Source of the DNA: an uncultured Eubacteriales bacterium
Lineage (GTDB): Bacteria; Bacillota; Clostridia; Christensenellales; Aristaeellaceae
DNA: 64,000 bases
Direction of reading: 5' to 3'
Assembly (NCBI GenBank): GCA_902790175.1
Contig: CADAQZ010000014.1
Location: 42,516-106,515 of the forward strand
Shown here: in pieces, positions 16,802 to 25,117 of the stretch
Layout of the letters: every line of letters starts with the position of its first letter
Position numbering within the stretch: the first letter of the stretch is position 1
Translations under genes and position numbers: made by a program
Notes under the pieces: generated by a model
The model's database searches: none
What the model saw: only the letters and a program-made list of their open reading frames with translations
What the model was told of the DNA's origin: nothing

Positions 16802-17725
16802 ATGAAGCACAACAAGCCGACCCTCGTCATCATGGCCGCGGGCATGGGCAGCCGCTTTGGCGGCAACAAGCAGATCGCGCCCGTGGATGACGCCGGACAC
16901 ATCATCATCGACTTTTCCATATTTGACGCCGCGCGCGCAGGCTTCGGCAAGGTGGTGTGCGTGATCAAGCCCGAGATGGAGGCGGACTTTCGCCGCGCCA
17001 TCGGCGACGCCATCTCAAAGCACGTGGAAGTCAGCTACGCCTACCAGACGATCGACGCGAAGCTCCCGGCGGGATTCGCCATCCCGGAGGGCCGCCAGAA
17101 ACCCTGGGGCACCGGCCACGCCGTGCTCTGCGCGCTGGATCAGGTGGACGGCCCCTTCGCCGTCATCAACGCCGACGACTTCTACGGCCGGGGCGCGTTC
17201 GAGGCCGCGGCGCGCTTCCTGCTCGCCGAGGGCGACGAGAACGAGCACGCCATGGTGGGCTACAACATCGAAAACACGCTGACCGAGAACGGCACCGTGT
17301 CGCGCGGCGTCTGCCAGGGCGACGCAAACGGCTTCCTCACCGACATCACCGAGCGCACCGCCATCGAGCCGCGGGAGGGCGGCGCGGCCTACACCGAGGA
17401 CGGCGGCGCGACCTGGACCTTCATTCCCGCGGGCACGCCCGTGTCGATGAACCTGTGGGCGTTCCGGCGCGGCGTCGTGGAGGCGTTCGGCCGCATGTTC
17501 GAGGACTTCCTCAATAACGACGTGCCGAAGAACCCCGTGAAGGCGGAGTTCTACCTGCCCAACGTCCCCAAGGCGCTGATCGCCGAGGGAAAGGCGAAGG
17601 TGCGCCTGCTGAACACCGACGAGCGCTGGTACGGCATGACCTACCGCGAGGACGCCGAGAAGGTCCGCGCCGCCATCCGGGCGATGAAGGCAAGCGGGAT
17701 GTATCCTGAAAAGCTGTGGGAGTGA
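16802..17725 (+). CDS. Sugar-phosphate nucleotidyltransferase-like protein
   Basis: A 307-residue NTP-transferase (GT-A fold) protein. The nucleotide loop AAGMGSRFGGNKQIAPV is at residues 12-28, a lid-region motif WGTGHAV follows near residue 100, and the metal-binding Asp pair is in VINADDFYG. The C-terminal part (YLPNVPKALIAEGKAKVRLL) matches the long clostridial nucleotidyltransferases related to UTP-glucose-1-phosphate uridylyltransferases. Which sugar phosphate and nucleotide it uses cannot be told. GGGAGGGG precedes the ATG. It has its own promoter and a short palindrome downstream. Confidence 0.8.
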   Translation: MKHNKPTLVIMAAGMGSRFGGNKQIAPVDDAGHIIIDFSIFDAARAGFGKVVCVIKPEMEADFRRAIGDAISKHVEVSYAYQTIDAKLPAGFAIPEGRQKPWGTGHAVLCALDQVDGPFAVINADDFYGRGAFEAAARFLLAEGDENEHAMVGYNIENTLTENGTVSRGVCQGDANGFLTDITERTAIEPREGGAAYTEDGGATWTFIPAGTPVSMNLWAFRRGVVEAFGRMFEDFLNNDVPKNPVKAEFYLPNVPKALIAEGKAKVRLLNTDERWYGMTYREDAEKVRAAIRAMKASGMYPEKLWE

Positions 17726-17739
17726 TCCCGACGACGCCC

Positions 17740-17762
17740 GCGTCCCGGCCGGGACGCCTTTT
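17740..17762 (+). terminator. Short palindrome and T-run after the nucleotidyltransferase gene
   Basis: GCGTCCCGGCCGGGACGC is a perfect 18-base palindrome followed by CTTTT. Acceptable as a weak terminator. Confidence 0.5.
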
Positions 17763-17796
17763 ACAGAGTGACGCCATCAGAGGAGGAGTGGATCGC

Positions 17797-18666
17797 ATGA
17801 AGAAGTTGATTGTCGTGCTGCTGGCGCTGGCGCTGCTGTGCGCCGCCGGGGCGCAGGCGGAGGTCGGCGCGGCGCTGAGGGTCGTGAACTGCGAGGAATT
17901 CGTCACGCTGCGCGAGGAGCCCGACACCCATGCCGCGGCGCTGGCGCGCGTGCCGCTGGGCGCGCGCGTGGACGAGCTGCACTGGGCGGAGAACGGCTTT
18001 ACGTGCGTCAGCTATCGCGGCCGGACCGGTTACGTGCTGTCGGACTACCTGAGGCTTGACGACGACTATTCCGGTACGGAGATTGACCTGACCCGCGAAC
18101 AGCGCTACAACTTCAACCTCTTTCTGTCCAACTTCACCGAGGTCGGCTTCCCGCAGCGCACCGGCTGCTTTGACGCGAGCTGGGTGGACGAGGCGGTGCT
18201 GACGGATTTCGCCGTCGAGCACTGCTGGTTCAATCGAAAGAAGCAACTGGAGTGGGGCGAGTACTTTGGCGGCAACAACGTGCGCCTGCCGGAGGACCAG
18301 ATCGTGCCCGTCGTGAAGAAGTACTTTGGGCTGAAGATCAAGCCGAGCCACGACCTGGCTTACATCGACTACAAAAAGGGCTATTACTACTGGGAGGAGA
18401 CCGGCGGGCACATCTCCGACGGCTTTGCCTGCCTGAGCAACGTCGAGGCGCTGGGCGGCGGGCGCTACTGCGTGCGCTTTGACGTCTACGGCATGGGCGA
18501 GGACTGGGACAACGACGTGTGCTACTACGACAGCAGCGCCGCCGACGCGGCCTATCCGACCTATGACTACGCGCCCACGGGCCGCGCCGTGATCGACGTC
18601 GGCTCCAGCGGCCTGAACGACCGCAGCGGCTGGCGGCTGGTGCGCTATGCGATCACCGGCGACTGA
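17797..18666 (+). CDS. Secreted SH3-domain protein of unknown function
   Basis: The protein is 289 residues. A clear signal peptide (KKLIVVLLALALLCAAGAQA) ends at an Ala-x-Ala site near residue 22. Residues about 28-85 form a bacterial SH3-like domain (VTLREEPDTHAAALARVPLG ... GRTGYVLSDYL), a module that usually binds cell-wall peptides. The remaining 200 residues, rich in Tyr, Trp and Asp, form a domain I do not recognise. I start at 17797 because AGGAGGAG lies 8 bases upstream. The upstream open frame overlaps the previous gene and is not supported. Confidence 0.75.
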   Translation: MKKLIVVLLALALLCAAGAQAEVGAALRVVNCEEFVTLREEPDTHAAALARVPLGARVDELHWAENGFTCVSYRGRTGYVLSDYLRLDDDYSGTEIDLTREQRYNFNLFLSNFTEVGFPQRTGCFDASWVDEAVLTDFAVEHCWFNRKKQLEWGEYFGGNNVRLPEDQIVPVVKKYFGLKIKPSHDLAYIDYKKGYYYWEETGGHISDGFACLSNVEALGGGRYCVRFDVYGMGEDWDNDVCYYDSSAADAAYPTYDYAPTGRAVIDVGSSGLNDRSGWRLVRYAITGD

Positions 18667-18690
18667 ACGCCCTGTGCGCGATAGATGGCG

Positions 18691-18735
18691 ATTCCCCGCC
18701 TTTGCCGAGAAAACGGCAGGGGCGGGGATTTCTTT
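18691..18735 (+). terminator. Terminator of the SH3 protein gene
   Basis: ATTCCCCGCC pairs with GGCGGGGATT around an inner TGCCG/CGGCA stem, followed by a TTTCTTT tail. Confidence 0.8.
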
Positions 18736-18745
18736 CGCACCGTCC

Positions 18746-18774
18746 TTGTGAAACCGCTCGCTCTGTGTTATAAT
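18746..18774 (+). promoter_or_regulatory. Promoter for zapA-U32-mutS2
   Basis: TTGTGA (18746-18751) and consensus TATAAT (18769-18774) with a 17-base spacer, 35 bases before the zapA ATG. Confidence 0.75.
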
Positions 18775-18808
18775 CATTTTGGATTGACAGGATCATCGGA
18801 GGTTTATT

Positions 18809-19084
18809 ATGGAAAAGATCAGGACCACCGTACGCATCGCCGGCAAGGAGTACACCATCGCCAGCTACGACACCGAGGAGTACGTGAACCGCGTGGCGGA
18901 CTGGGTGAACCGCCGCATGGAGGAGCTGGGGGCGGCCACGAAGCTGCCCGCGGCCCAGCTGGCCGTACTGACGGCGGTGAACGCCGCGGACGACATGATG
19001 AAGAGCCGCGACGAGATCCGCCGCCTGAAGGCGGAGCTGGACGACCTGCGAAACGCCCCGGATGCCGAGAGCAAGGATGAATAA
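18809..19084 (+). CDS. zapA: Cell division protein ZapA
   Basis: A small (91 aa) FtsZ-bundling factor. The N-terminal globular domain KIRTTVRIAGKEYTIASYDT is followed by the long helix ending MMKSRDEIRRLKAELDDLRN, the usual coiled-coil dimerisation part. RBS ATCGGAGG. Its 3' end overlaps the U32 peptidase gene by 8 bases, so the two are coupled; the zapA-U32 linkage is common in Clostridia. Confidence 0.92.
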   Translation: MEKIRTTVRIAGKEYTIASYDTEEYVNRVADWVNRRMEELGAATKLPAAQLAVLTAVNAADDMMKSRDEIRRLKAELDDLRNAPDAESKDE

Positions 19085-21509
19085 TCGCCCCATGGAGCTG
19101 CTGGCTCCGGCGGGGGATTTCGAGGCCCTGCGCGCCGCGGTACAGAACGGCGCGGATGCCGTGTACCTCGGCGCGGGCGCGTTCAATGCCCGCCGCACCG
19201 CCGGAAATTTCGACGGCGACGCCCTCGACGAGGCCGTCGCCTATTGCCATACCCGGGGCGTGAAGGTGCACGTGACGCTGAATACGCTGGTGCGCGAGGA
19301 CGAGTTCGACGCGCTCATCGACGCCGTGCGCGCGGTGAACCGCGCCGGGGCCGACGCCGCCATCGTGCAGGACTTCGGCGTGGCGCGGGCGCTGCGGCAG
19401 ATCGCGCCGGACATCCAGCTGCACGCCAGCACGCAGATGGCCGTGCACAATCGGCAGGGCGTCGCTTTTTTGCGCGATCAGGGCTTTGACCGGGCGGTGC
19501 TGGCCCGGGAGTTGACGTTTTCGGAGATGGCCGAGTGCGCCCGCGAGGGCATCGAGATCGAGGCCTTCGCGCACGGCGCGCTGTGCGTGGCCTGCTCCGG
19601 CCAGTGCCTGATGTCCAGCCTCGTGGGCGGGCGCAGCGGCAACCGCGGCCTGTGCGCGCAACCCTGCCGCCTGCCGTGGCGACTGGACGACCGGGCCGGA
19701 TGCCTGCTGTCCACGCGCGACCTGTGCGGCATCGCGGACCTCGCGCGGCTTTGGGACGCGGGCGTCGCCAGCCTCAAGATCGAAGGGCGGCTCAAGCGCG
19801 CGGAGTACGTGGCCGTGACCGTGGCGGCCTATCGCCGCGCGCTCGACGCGCTCGACGAGGGCCGCGCGATCGACCTCGACGGGGAGCGCGCCGAACTGGC
19901 GCAGATGTTCAACCGCGGCGGTTTCACGCGCGGCTACGGCCCGGGCGTGTCCGAGAGCGATTTGATGTATCCCGAGCGTCCGAACCACATCGGCGTGCGG
20001 GTGGGCGCGTGTCGCCGCGACGGCGAGGTGACGCTGGATGCGGACGTGTTGGCCGGGGACGCGCTGGCGCTGCGGGGCCGGGGCGAGGATATGCCGGTGA
20101 AGCTGTCGGGCGCGGCGGGCGAGCGCGTGCGCTGTCCGCAGGCCAGGCGAGGCGACGGGCTGTTCCGGCTCGTCAGCGAGGCGCAGATGAAGGCCGCCCG
20201 CGAGAGCTTCCGCGGCGAAAAACGGCAGGCGCCCGTCACCGCGAAGGCCACGCTGCGCGTCGGGCAGCCCGCGCTCTTGGAGGTCACCGACGGCGTGCAC
20301 ACCTCGCAGGCCGCTGGGGAGGTCGTCGAGGCGGCGACGGGCCGCGGCCTCGACAGCGCGCGCGTGATCGCCCAGCTGCAGAAGACCGGCGGCACGCCCT
20401 ACAGGTTGGAGCGGGTGGCGCTGGACGCGGACGCGAACGCCTTTTGTCCGGCCTCGCTGCTGAACGCGCTGCGGCGCGACGCGCTGGCGGCGCTGGACGC
20501 GGCCCGCACGGCGGTGGAGCGGGAAGAACGGCCGTATGACGCCGAGGCCGACGCGGCGATACTTGAAGCGACCTTCAAGGACCAAGGCGCGCAATCCCAA
20601 AGCCTTCCCCTCTGGGGAAGGTGTCCCGGCGCAGCCGGGACGGAGGGAGTTCCCCTCCTCCTCGCCCAGTCCCCGGACCCGCGCCAGCTCGAAGCCGCGT
20701 TGGCATGCGGTGCGGACGTCGCCGTGTTCGCCCCGGCCGACCTGCGGCCCGGGGCGCTGGAGCAGATCGACCTGGCCGCGCTTTCTCGCAGAGGTCGCGT
20801 GGGACTGGCGGTCCCGGCGGTGACGACGGCCCGGGCGCTGGACGCGCTGAACGCGTGGGCGCTCGAAAACCGCGATTCCATCGAAATCACGTTCCTCTCG
20901 AACGTCGGCCAGCTGGGCCTTCAGTGGCCCGGGATTCGGGCGGGGGACTTCCTGCTGAACGTCGGAAGCCGCGCGTCGGAAGCGCAGCTGGCGGCATGGG
21001 GGCTGGAGCGCTTCACGCCGTCGGTGGAGCTGAACGCGGGGCAGCTGCACCGGCTTGGCGGGCGCATGGACCTGGTGATGTGGGGCCGCATCCCGCTGAT
21101 GCACCTGCGGCACTGTCCGCTGCGCGCGGCGAAAGGCATGAGGGGAAGACACGCCGACTGCCGCCACTGCGACGCCTGCCCGCCCGCCGAGCGCCTGGAC
21201 GGCAGGACGCTCGTGGACCGCAAGGGCGTGGCCTTTCCACTGCGGCGGCTGGCCATGGAGGGCGGGGAGTCGGGCGGCTGCGTCGTGCAGGTGCTGAACT
21301 CCGCGCCGCTGATGCCGCTGCGCCGCCTGGATCGGCTGCCCCGGGCCGGGGGCTGGCGGCTGCTGCTGAATCCCGGCGAGCCGACCGAAGCCGTTGTGCG
21401 GATCTACCGCGCCGCGCTGGACGGGGAGGACTTCCGGGTCCTGCCGGAGTGGGAGATCATCGAGAACATGAACACCACGACCGGGCACTACTTCCGGGGC
21501 GTGGAGTGA
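19077..21509 (+). CDS. U32 family peptidase-like protein with DUF3656-type C-terminus and an in-frame repeat insertion
   Basis: An 810-residue protein of the U32 family, whose members (RlhA, TrhP, UbiU-like) are mostly RNA-hydroxylation or collagenase-type proteins. Motifs are MELLAPAGDFEALRAAVQNG, AVYLGAGAFNARR, the signature FAHGALCVACSGQCLMS, RSGNRGLCAQPCR and SLKIEGRLKRAEYVA. A C-terminal Cys cluster lies in CRHCDACPP. The start at 19077 overlaps zapA and is favoured over 19062. Residues about 507-528 (SQSLPLWGRCPGAAGTEGV) are encoded by an interspersed two-hairpin repeat also found between genes, apparently inserted in frame in a linker. mutS2 follows. Confidence 0.9.
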   Translation: MNNRPMELLAPAGDFEALRAAVQNGADAVYLGAGAFNARRTAGNFDGDALDEAVAYCHTRGVKVHVTLNTLVREDEFDALIDAVRAVNRAGADAAIVQDFGVARALRQIAPDIQLHASTQMAVHNRQGVAFLRDQGFDRAVLARELTFSEMAECAREGIEIEAFAHGALCVACSGQCLMSSLVGGRSGNRGLCAQPCRLPWRLDDRAGCLLSTRDLCGIADLARLWDAGVASLKIEGRLKRAEYVAVTVAAYRRALDALDEGRAIDLDGERAELAQMFNRGGFTRGYGPGVSESDLMYPERPNHIGVRVGACRRDGEVTLDADVLAGDALALRGRGEDMPVKLSGAAGERVRCPQARRGDGLFRLVSEAQMKAARESFRGEKRQAPVTAKATLRVGQPALLEVTDGVHTSQAAGEVVEAATGRGLDSARVIAQLQKTGGTPYRLERVALDADANAFCPASLLNALRRDALAALDAARTAVEREERPYDAEADAAILEATFKDQGAQSQSLPLWGRCPGAAGTEGVPLLLAQSPDPRQLEAALACGADVAVFAPADLRPGALEQIDLAALSRRGRVGLAVPAVTTARALDALNAWALENRDSIEITFLSNVGQLGLQWPGIRAGDFLLNVGSRASEAQLAAWGLERFTPSVELNAGQLHRLGGRMDLVMWGRIPLMHLRHCPLRAAKGMRGRHADCRHCDACPPAERLDGRTLVDRKGVAFPLRRLAMEGGESGGCVVQVLNSAPLMPLRRLDRLPRAGGWRLLLNPGEPTEAVVRIYRAALDGEDFRVLPEWEIIENMNTTTGHYFRGVE
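20597..20660 (+). repeat. Two-hairpin interspersed repeat inside the U32 gene
   Basis: The first hairpin is CCTTCCCC/GGGGAAGG (20603-20621), then TG, then a second hairpin TCCCGGC/GCCGGGA and a CGGAGGGAG tail. The same layout occurs at 21522-21585, 24093-24143 and 31009-31064 between genes. Here it keeps the reading frame open. Confidence 0.85.
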
Positions 21510-21521
21510 AGAATGCCCCTT

Positions 21522-21585
21522 CCATGCCTCGCCCCCGTGAGGGGGAGAGGTGCCCCGCAGGGGCGGAGAGGGGGCTCCCCAACCA
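21522..21585 (+). repeat. Two-hairpin interspersed repeat upstream of mutS2
   Basis: CCTCGCCCCC/GGGGGAGAGG then GCCCCGC/GCGGGGC-like arms and a GGAGAGGG tail. It fills most of the 101-base U32-mutS2 spacer. Confidence 0.8.
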
Positions 21586-21610
21586 CTATTCTAAAAACGG
21601 AGCGATCACC

Positions 21611-23983
21611 ATGAACGAACGCAACCTTCGCGTACTGGAATTCCCCAAGATACTGGAGATGCTCTCCGCGCTGGCAGTGACGGACCCCGGGCGCGAGGCC
21701 GCGCGCGCGCTTGCGCCGTCCGGCGACGCGGACACCGTGCGGCGCTGGCAGGCTGAGACCGAGGAGGCCGGGACGATCTTCGCCTATCACGGCTCCAACC
21801 CGATGGCGTACTTCACCGACGTGCGCGCGTTTCTGAAGCTGGCGAAGGCCGGCGGCACGCTCTCGCCGAAGGCGCTTTTGCAGGTGGCGGACGCGCTGCG
21901 GGCGTCGCGCACGGTGCGCGGCGCGCTGGTGACGGACCGCGAGGACACGCCCCTGTTGACCGAGATGGGCTCGCGCCTGGCGACGAACCGCGGCCTGGAG
22001 GAGGAGATCTTCGACGCGATCATCTCCGAGGAGGAGATCAGCGACCATGCCAGCCCCGAGCTCTACGACATTCGCCGCCAGATGCGGGTGCTGAACGAGC
22101 GCGTGCGCGACAAGCTGAACGGCATCATCCGCTCCGCCACGATGCAGAAATACCTGATGGACGCCATCGTCACGATGCGCAACGGGCGCTACGTGGTGCC
22201 GGTGAAGGCCGAGTGCCGCGCGAACGTGCCCGGCATCGTGCACGACCAGTCCGGCACCGGCTCCACGCTGTTCATCGAGCCGATGGGCGTCGTGGAGGCG
22301 GGCAACGAGCTGAAGCAGTGGACGATCAAGGAGAAGAACGAGATCGAGCGCATCCTCGGTGCGTTCTCCGACCGCGTCGCCATGGACGCCGACCTGATCG
22401 CGAACAACCTCGACCTGATGGCGCGGCTGGACGTGATCTTCGCCAAGGCGGCGCTCGCGCGGCAGATGCGCGCCGTGCCGCCGAAGCTGAACGAGGAGGG
22501 GCACGTGCGGCTTTTGCAGGCGCGACACCCGCTGATCGACCCGCAGAAGGTCGTGCCCTCCACGCTCTGGCTGGGCGAGGACTTTACCACGCTGGTGATC
22601 ACCGGCCCGAACACCGGCGGCAAGACCGTGACGCTCAAGACGGTGGGCCTTCTGTCGCTGATGGCGCAGGCGGGCTTGCAGATCCCCGCGGCTTACGGCT
22701 CCGAGCTCTCGATCTTCGACGAGATCTTCGCCGACATCGGCGACGAGCAGTCGATCGAGCAGTCGCTGTCCACGTTCTCGTCCCACATGACCAACATCGT
22801 CGGCATACTCGAGGCCGTCACGCCCCGGTCGCTGGCGCTGTTCGACGAGCTGGGCGCGGGCACCGACCCGACCGAGGGCGCGGCGCTGGCCATGTCCATC
22901 CTCAGCCACCTGTTGAAGATGAAGGTCACGACGATGGCCACCACGCACTACAGCGAGCTCAAGGCCTTCGCGCTGGGCACGCCGGGTGTGGAGAACGCCT
23001 CGGTGGAGTTCAACGTGGAGACGCTCCAGCCCACCTACCGGCTGTCCATCGGCGTGCCCGGCAAGAGCAACGCCTTTGAGATCTCGCGGAAGCTGGGCCT
23101 GCCGGAGTTCTTGATCGAGGACGCGAACAGCCGCCTCAGCAAGGACGCCGTGCGCTTCGAGGACGTGATCGCCAACGCCGAGTATCACCGGCAGATCGCC
23201 GAGAAGGAGCGCGAGCTGGCCGAGCAGGCGCACATCGAGACCCAGAAGCTGCGCGACGAGGCGGAGAAGCTGCAAAAGGAGCTGGCCGCGCGGCGCGAGA
23301 CGGAGCTGCGCAAGGCGAAGCAGGAGGCGCGGCAGCTGCTGCAAAAGGCGCAGCGCGAGAGCGAGCAGATCATCTCCGACCTGAAAAAGCAGCGCCAGAG
23401 CGGCGTGAAGGAGCACGAGCTGCACGCGCTGCGCGCCCAGCTGCAGGGCGCCATCGACGACAACAGCGAGCAGATCGCCGCCACGGGCGAGGGCGGCCCC
23501 GTCACGAGCGCGAAGGTGGGGGACACGGTGCTGCTGGTGAACCTGAACGCCAAGGCCGTGGTGCTCACCGAGCCGGACGCGAAGGGCGAGTGCACCGTGC
23601 AGGCCGGCGCGCTGAAGCTGAAGGCAAACCTTGCCGACATGCGCGCCGCCCGGCCCGACAAGCCCGAGAAAGCGAAGGGGCGTCAGCCCGCGAAGGGCAG
23701 CGGCGGCGGCTCCGCCTACGTCGGCATCTCCCCCCGCGCGGTGCAGATGGAGTGCGACGTGCGCGGCATGAGCCTGGACGAGGCGCTGCTGTCCGTGGAC
23801 ATGTTCCTCGACGGCGCGGTGCTGAACAAGCTTTCGCAGGTGTACATCATCCACGGCAAGGGTACGGGCGTGCTGCGCAGCGGCATCCAGCAGCACCTGA
23901 AGAAGCATCCCGCCGTCAAGACCTTCCGCCTCGGCAAGTACGGCGAGGGCGAGGACGGCGTGACGGTGGCGACGCTGAAGTGA
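21611..23983 (+). CDS. mutS2: Endonuclease MutS2
   Basis: A 790-residue MutS2, proposed to suppress recombination and, in Bacillus, to rescue collided ribosomes. The N-terminal lever region NLRVLEFPKILEMLSALAV is followed by the ATPase with Walker A TGPNTGGKTVTLKTV, the STFSSHMTNIV region and Walker B SLALFDELGAGTDPTEGAA. Then comes a long coiled coil (about residues 520-600) and a C-terminal Smr nuclease domain (DVRGMSLDEALLSVDMFLD ... IHGKGTGVLRSGIQ). Length is typical. The start has GGAGCG upstream; the longer open frame is a shadow of the U32 gene. Last gene of the zapA promoter unit. Confidence 0.95.
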   Translation: MNERNLRVLEFPKILEMLSALAVTDPGREAARALAPSGDADTVRRWQAETEEAGTIFAYHGSNPMAYFTDVRAFLKLAKAGGTLSPKALLQVADALRASRTVRGALVTDREDTPLLTEMGSRLATNRGLEEEIFDAIISEEEISDHASPELYDIRRQMRVLNERVRDKLNGIIRSATMQKYLMDAIVTMRNGRYVVPVKAECRANVPGIVHDQSGTGSTLFIEPMGVVEAGNELKQWTIKEKNEIERILGAFSDRVAMDADLIANNLDLMARLDVIFAKAALARQMRAVPPKLNEEGHVRLLQARHPLIDPQKVVPSTLWLGEDFTTLVITGPNTGGKTVTLKTVGLLSLMAQAGLQIPAAYGSELSIFDEIFADIGDEQSIEQSLSTFSSHMTNIVGILEAVTPRSLALFDELGAGTDPTEGAALAMSILSHLLKMKVTTMATTHYSELKAFALGTPGVENASVEFNVETLQPTYRLSIGVPGKSNAFEISRKLGLPEFLIEDANSRLSKDAVRFEDVIANAEYHRQIAEKERELAEQAHIETQKLRDEAEKLQKELAARRETELRKAKQEARQLLQKAQRESEQIISDLKKQRQSGVKEHELHALRAQLQGAIDDNSEQIAATGEGGPVTSAKVGDTVLLVNLNAKAVVLTEPDAKGECTVQAGALKLKANLADMRAARPDKPEKAKGRQPAKGSGGGSAYVGISPRAVQMECDVRGMSLDEALLSVDMFLDGAVLNKLSQVYIIHGKGTGVLRSGIQQHLKKHPAVKTFRLGKYGEGEDGVTVATLK

Positions 23984-24035
23984 GAGTTTAGAGTTAAGAG
24001 TTGAGAGTGGAGAGTGAAGAGTTTAGAGTGGAGGA
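23984..24035. repeat. GAGAGTT/TAGAGTG heptad array
   Basis: Seven or so degenerate units (GAGAGTT, TAGAGTT, GGAGAGT) follow the mutS2 stop. A complementary array (CTCTTCACTCTTCAC) lies at 25013-25050, so the methyltransferase gene between them is bracketed by inverted arrays. Confidence 0.7.
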
Positions 24036-24049
24036 AGCTGCGCAATGCC

Positions 24050-24086
24050 CGTAGGGGCGGCGATGCGGCGGAAAGTCCGCCCCTGC
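24050..24086 (+). repeat. GGGGCGG hairpin element
   Basis: GTAGGGGCGG pairs with CCGCCCCTGC around a loop of about 15 bases. Resembles the GGGGCGAC terminator stem at 14401-14437. It could terminate the mutS2 transcript, although no T-run follows. Confidence 0.55.
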
Positions 24087-24092
24087 GCCCGT

Positions 24093-24143
24093 CTTGCCTC
24101 CCCTGTGTAAGGGGAGGTGGCCCGCAGGGCCGGAGGGGTTGAA
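24093..24143 (+). repeat. Two-hairpin interspersed repeat upstream of the methyltransferase gene
   Basis: TTGCCTCCCC/GGGGAGG then GGCCCGC/GCAGGGCC arms and a GGAGGGG tail. Same family as 20597-20660. Confidence 0.8.
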
Positions 24144-24166
24144 CTCTACGGTTTAAGGAGACTAAT

Positions 24167-24901
24167 ATGCAGAACATTTACGACAACCCGGTTTTCTTCG
24201 AGGGCTACAGCCGCCTGCGCGAGCGGGCGGTGAACGCGAACAACCTGTTCGAAATCCCCGCGATGATGGCGCTGCTGCCGGACCTGGCGGGCAAGCGCAT
24301 GCTGGATCTGGGCTGCGGCACGGGGGAGCGCTGCGCGGAGTACGCCCGGCGCGGCGCGGCGAAGGTGCTCGGCATCGACATCTCCGAGAAGATGCTGGCC
24401 GTGGCCCGGGAGAAGAACGCCGACCCGCGCGTCGAATACCGCCGCCTGCCGATGGAGCGCGTTGGCGAGCTGGAGGGCCCCTTTGACCTGGTCGTCAGCT
24501 CGCTGGCGCTGCAGTACGTCGAGGACTTCGCGGGCGTCGTCGCGGCGGTATACGATCTTTTGAAGCCGGGCGGGAGGTTCGTGTTCTCCCAGGAGAATCC
24601 GATCAACACCTGCTTCACCACCGGCGAGCGCTGGACGAAGGACGCGGCGGGCAACAAGCTGTGGGCGAATATTTCCAATTACAGCGTGGACGGCGTGCGC
24701 GAATCGACCTGGTTCGTGGACGGCGTGAAGAAGTACCACCGCACGTTCTCCACCGTCATCAACGCGCTGGCGGACGCGGGCTTCTTCGTGGAAAAGCTCA
24801 TCGAGCCCTACCCGGACGAGGCGATGGCGCGCGAATACCCGGATTACGCGGACCTGCTGCACAAGCCGGACTTCCTGCTCGTGCGGGCGAGAAAGGATTG
24901 A
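24167..24901 (+). CDS. Class I SAM-dependent methyltransferase
   Basis: A 244-residue Rossmann-fold methyltransferase of the UbiE/BioC-like type. Motif I is MLDLGCGTGERCAEYAR, the acidic loop is GIDISEKML, motif II is FDLVVSSLALQYVEDF and motif III is LLKPGGRFVFSQENP. The C-terminal part (ESTWFVDGVKKYHRTFSTV) matches the small-molecule methyltransferases common in gut Clostridia; the substrate is unknown. It is a single gene bracketed by repeat arrays of at least three families on both sides, which could reflect past mobility. Confidence 0.85.
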   Translation: MQNIYDNPVFFEGYSRLRERAVNANNLFEIPAMMALLPDLAGKRMLDLGCGTGERCAEYARRGAAKVLGIDISEKMLAVAREKNADPRVEYRRLPMERVGELEGPFDLVVSSLALQYVEDFAGVVAAVYDLLKPGGRFVFSQENPINTCFTTGERWTKDAAGNKLWANISNYSVDGVRESTWFVDGVKKYHRTFSTVINALADAGFFVEKLIEPYPDEAMAREYPDYADLLHKPDFLLVRARKD

Positions 24902-24921
24902 GAATGAAGCTGGAGCACCAG

Positions 24922-24952
24922 ATTGCCACGTCGCTGCGCTCCTTGCAATGAC
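24922..24952 (-). repeat. Interspersed ERSDVAI-type repeat
   Basis: ATTGCCACGTCGCTGCGCTCC followed by TTGCAATGAC. Read on the minus strand it gives the KERSDVAIW peptide that marks a widespread intergenic repeat. It directly follows the methyltransferase stop codon. Confidence 0.6.
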
Positions 24953-25012
24953 CGTAACCGTACTTTGCGGAATGTCCGGAACAATGGGACGGCGATCCGG
25001 CTCCCCAGCCAT

Positions 25013-25050
25013 CTTCTCTCCACTCTTCACTCTTCACCCTGAACTCTCAC
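25013..25050. repeat. CTCTTCA heptad array
   Basis: The CTCTCCACTCTTCACTCTTC series is complementary to 23984-24035. It ends just before the response-regulator promoter. Confidence 0.65.
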
Positions 25051-25054
25051 ACTC

Positions 25055-25088
25055 CGTTCACATCCCGTTCACGCCTGTGTGCTAAAAT
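25055..25088 (+). promoter_or_regulatory. Promoter with tandem 11-bp operator upstream of the response regulator
   Basis: CGTTCACATCC (25055-25065) is directly followed by CGTTCACGCCT (25066-25076), an 11-base direct repeat typical of OmpR/PhoB-family binding sites. TAAAAT follows at 25083-25088. The boxes cover the -35 position, which fits autoregulation by the product of the next gene. Confidence 0.65.
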
Positions 25089-25117
25089 GACCGCGAGACC
25101 ACGTTGAGGTGATTGCC

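Noticed and set aside
18819-21488. An 889-codon minus-strand open frame opposite zapA and the U32 gene
   Set aside because: GC-driven shadow; the plus-strand frames carry conserved motifs.
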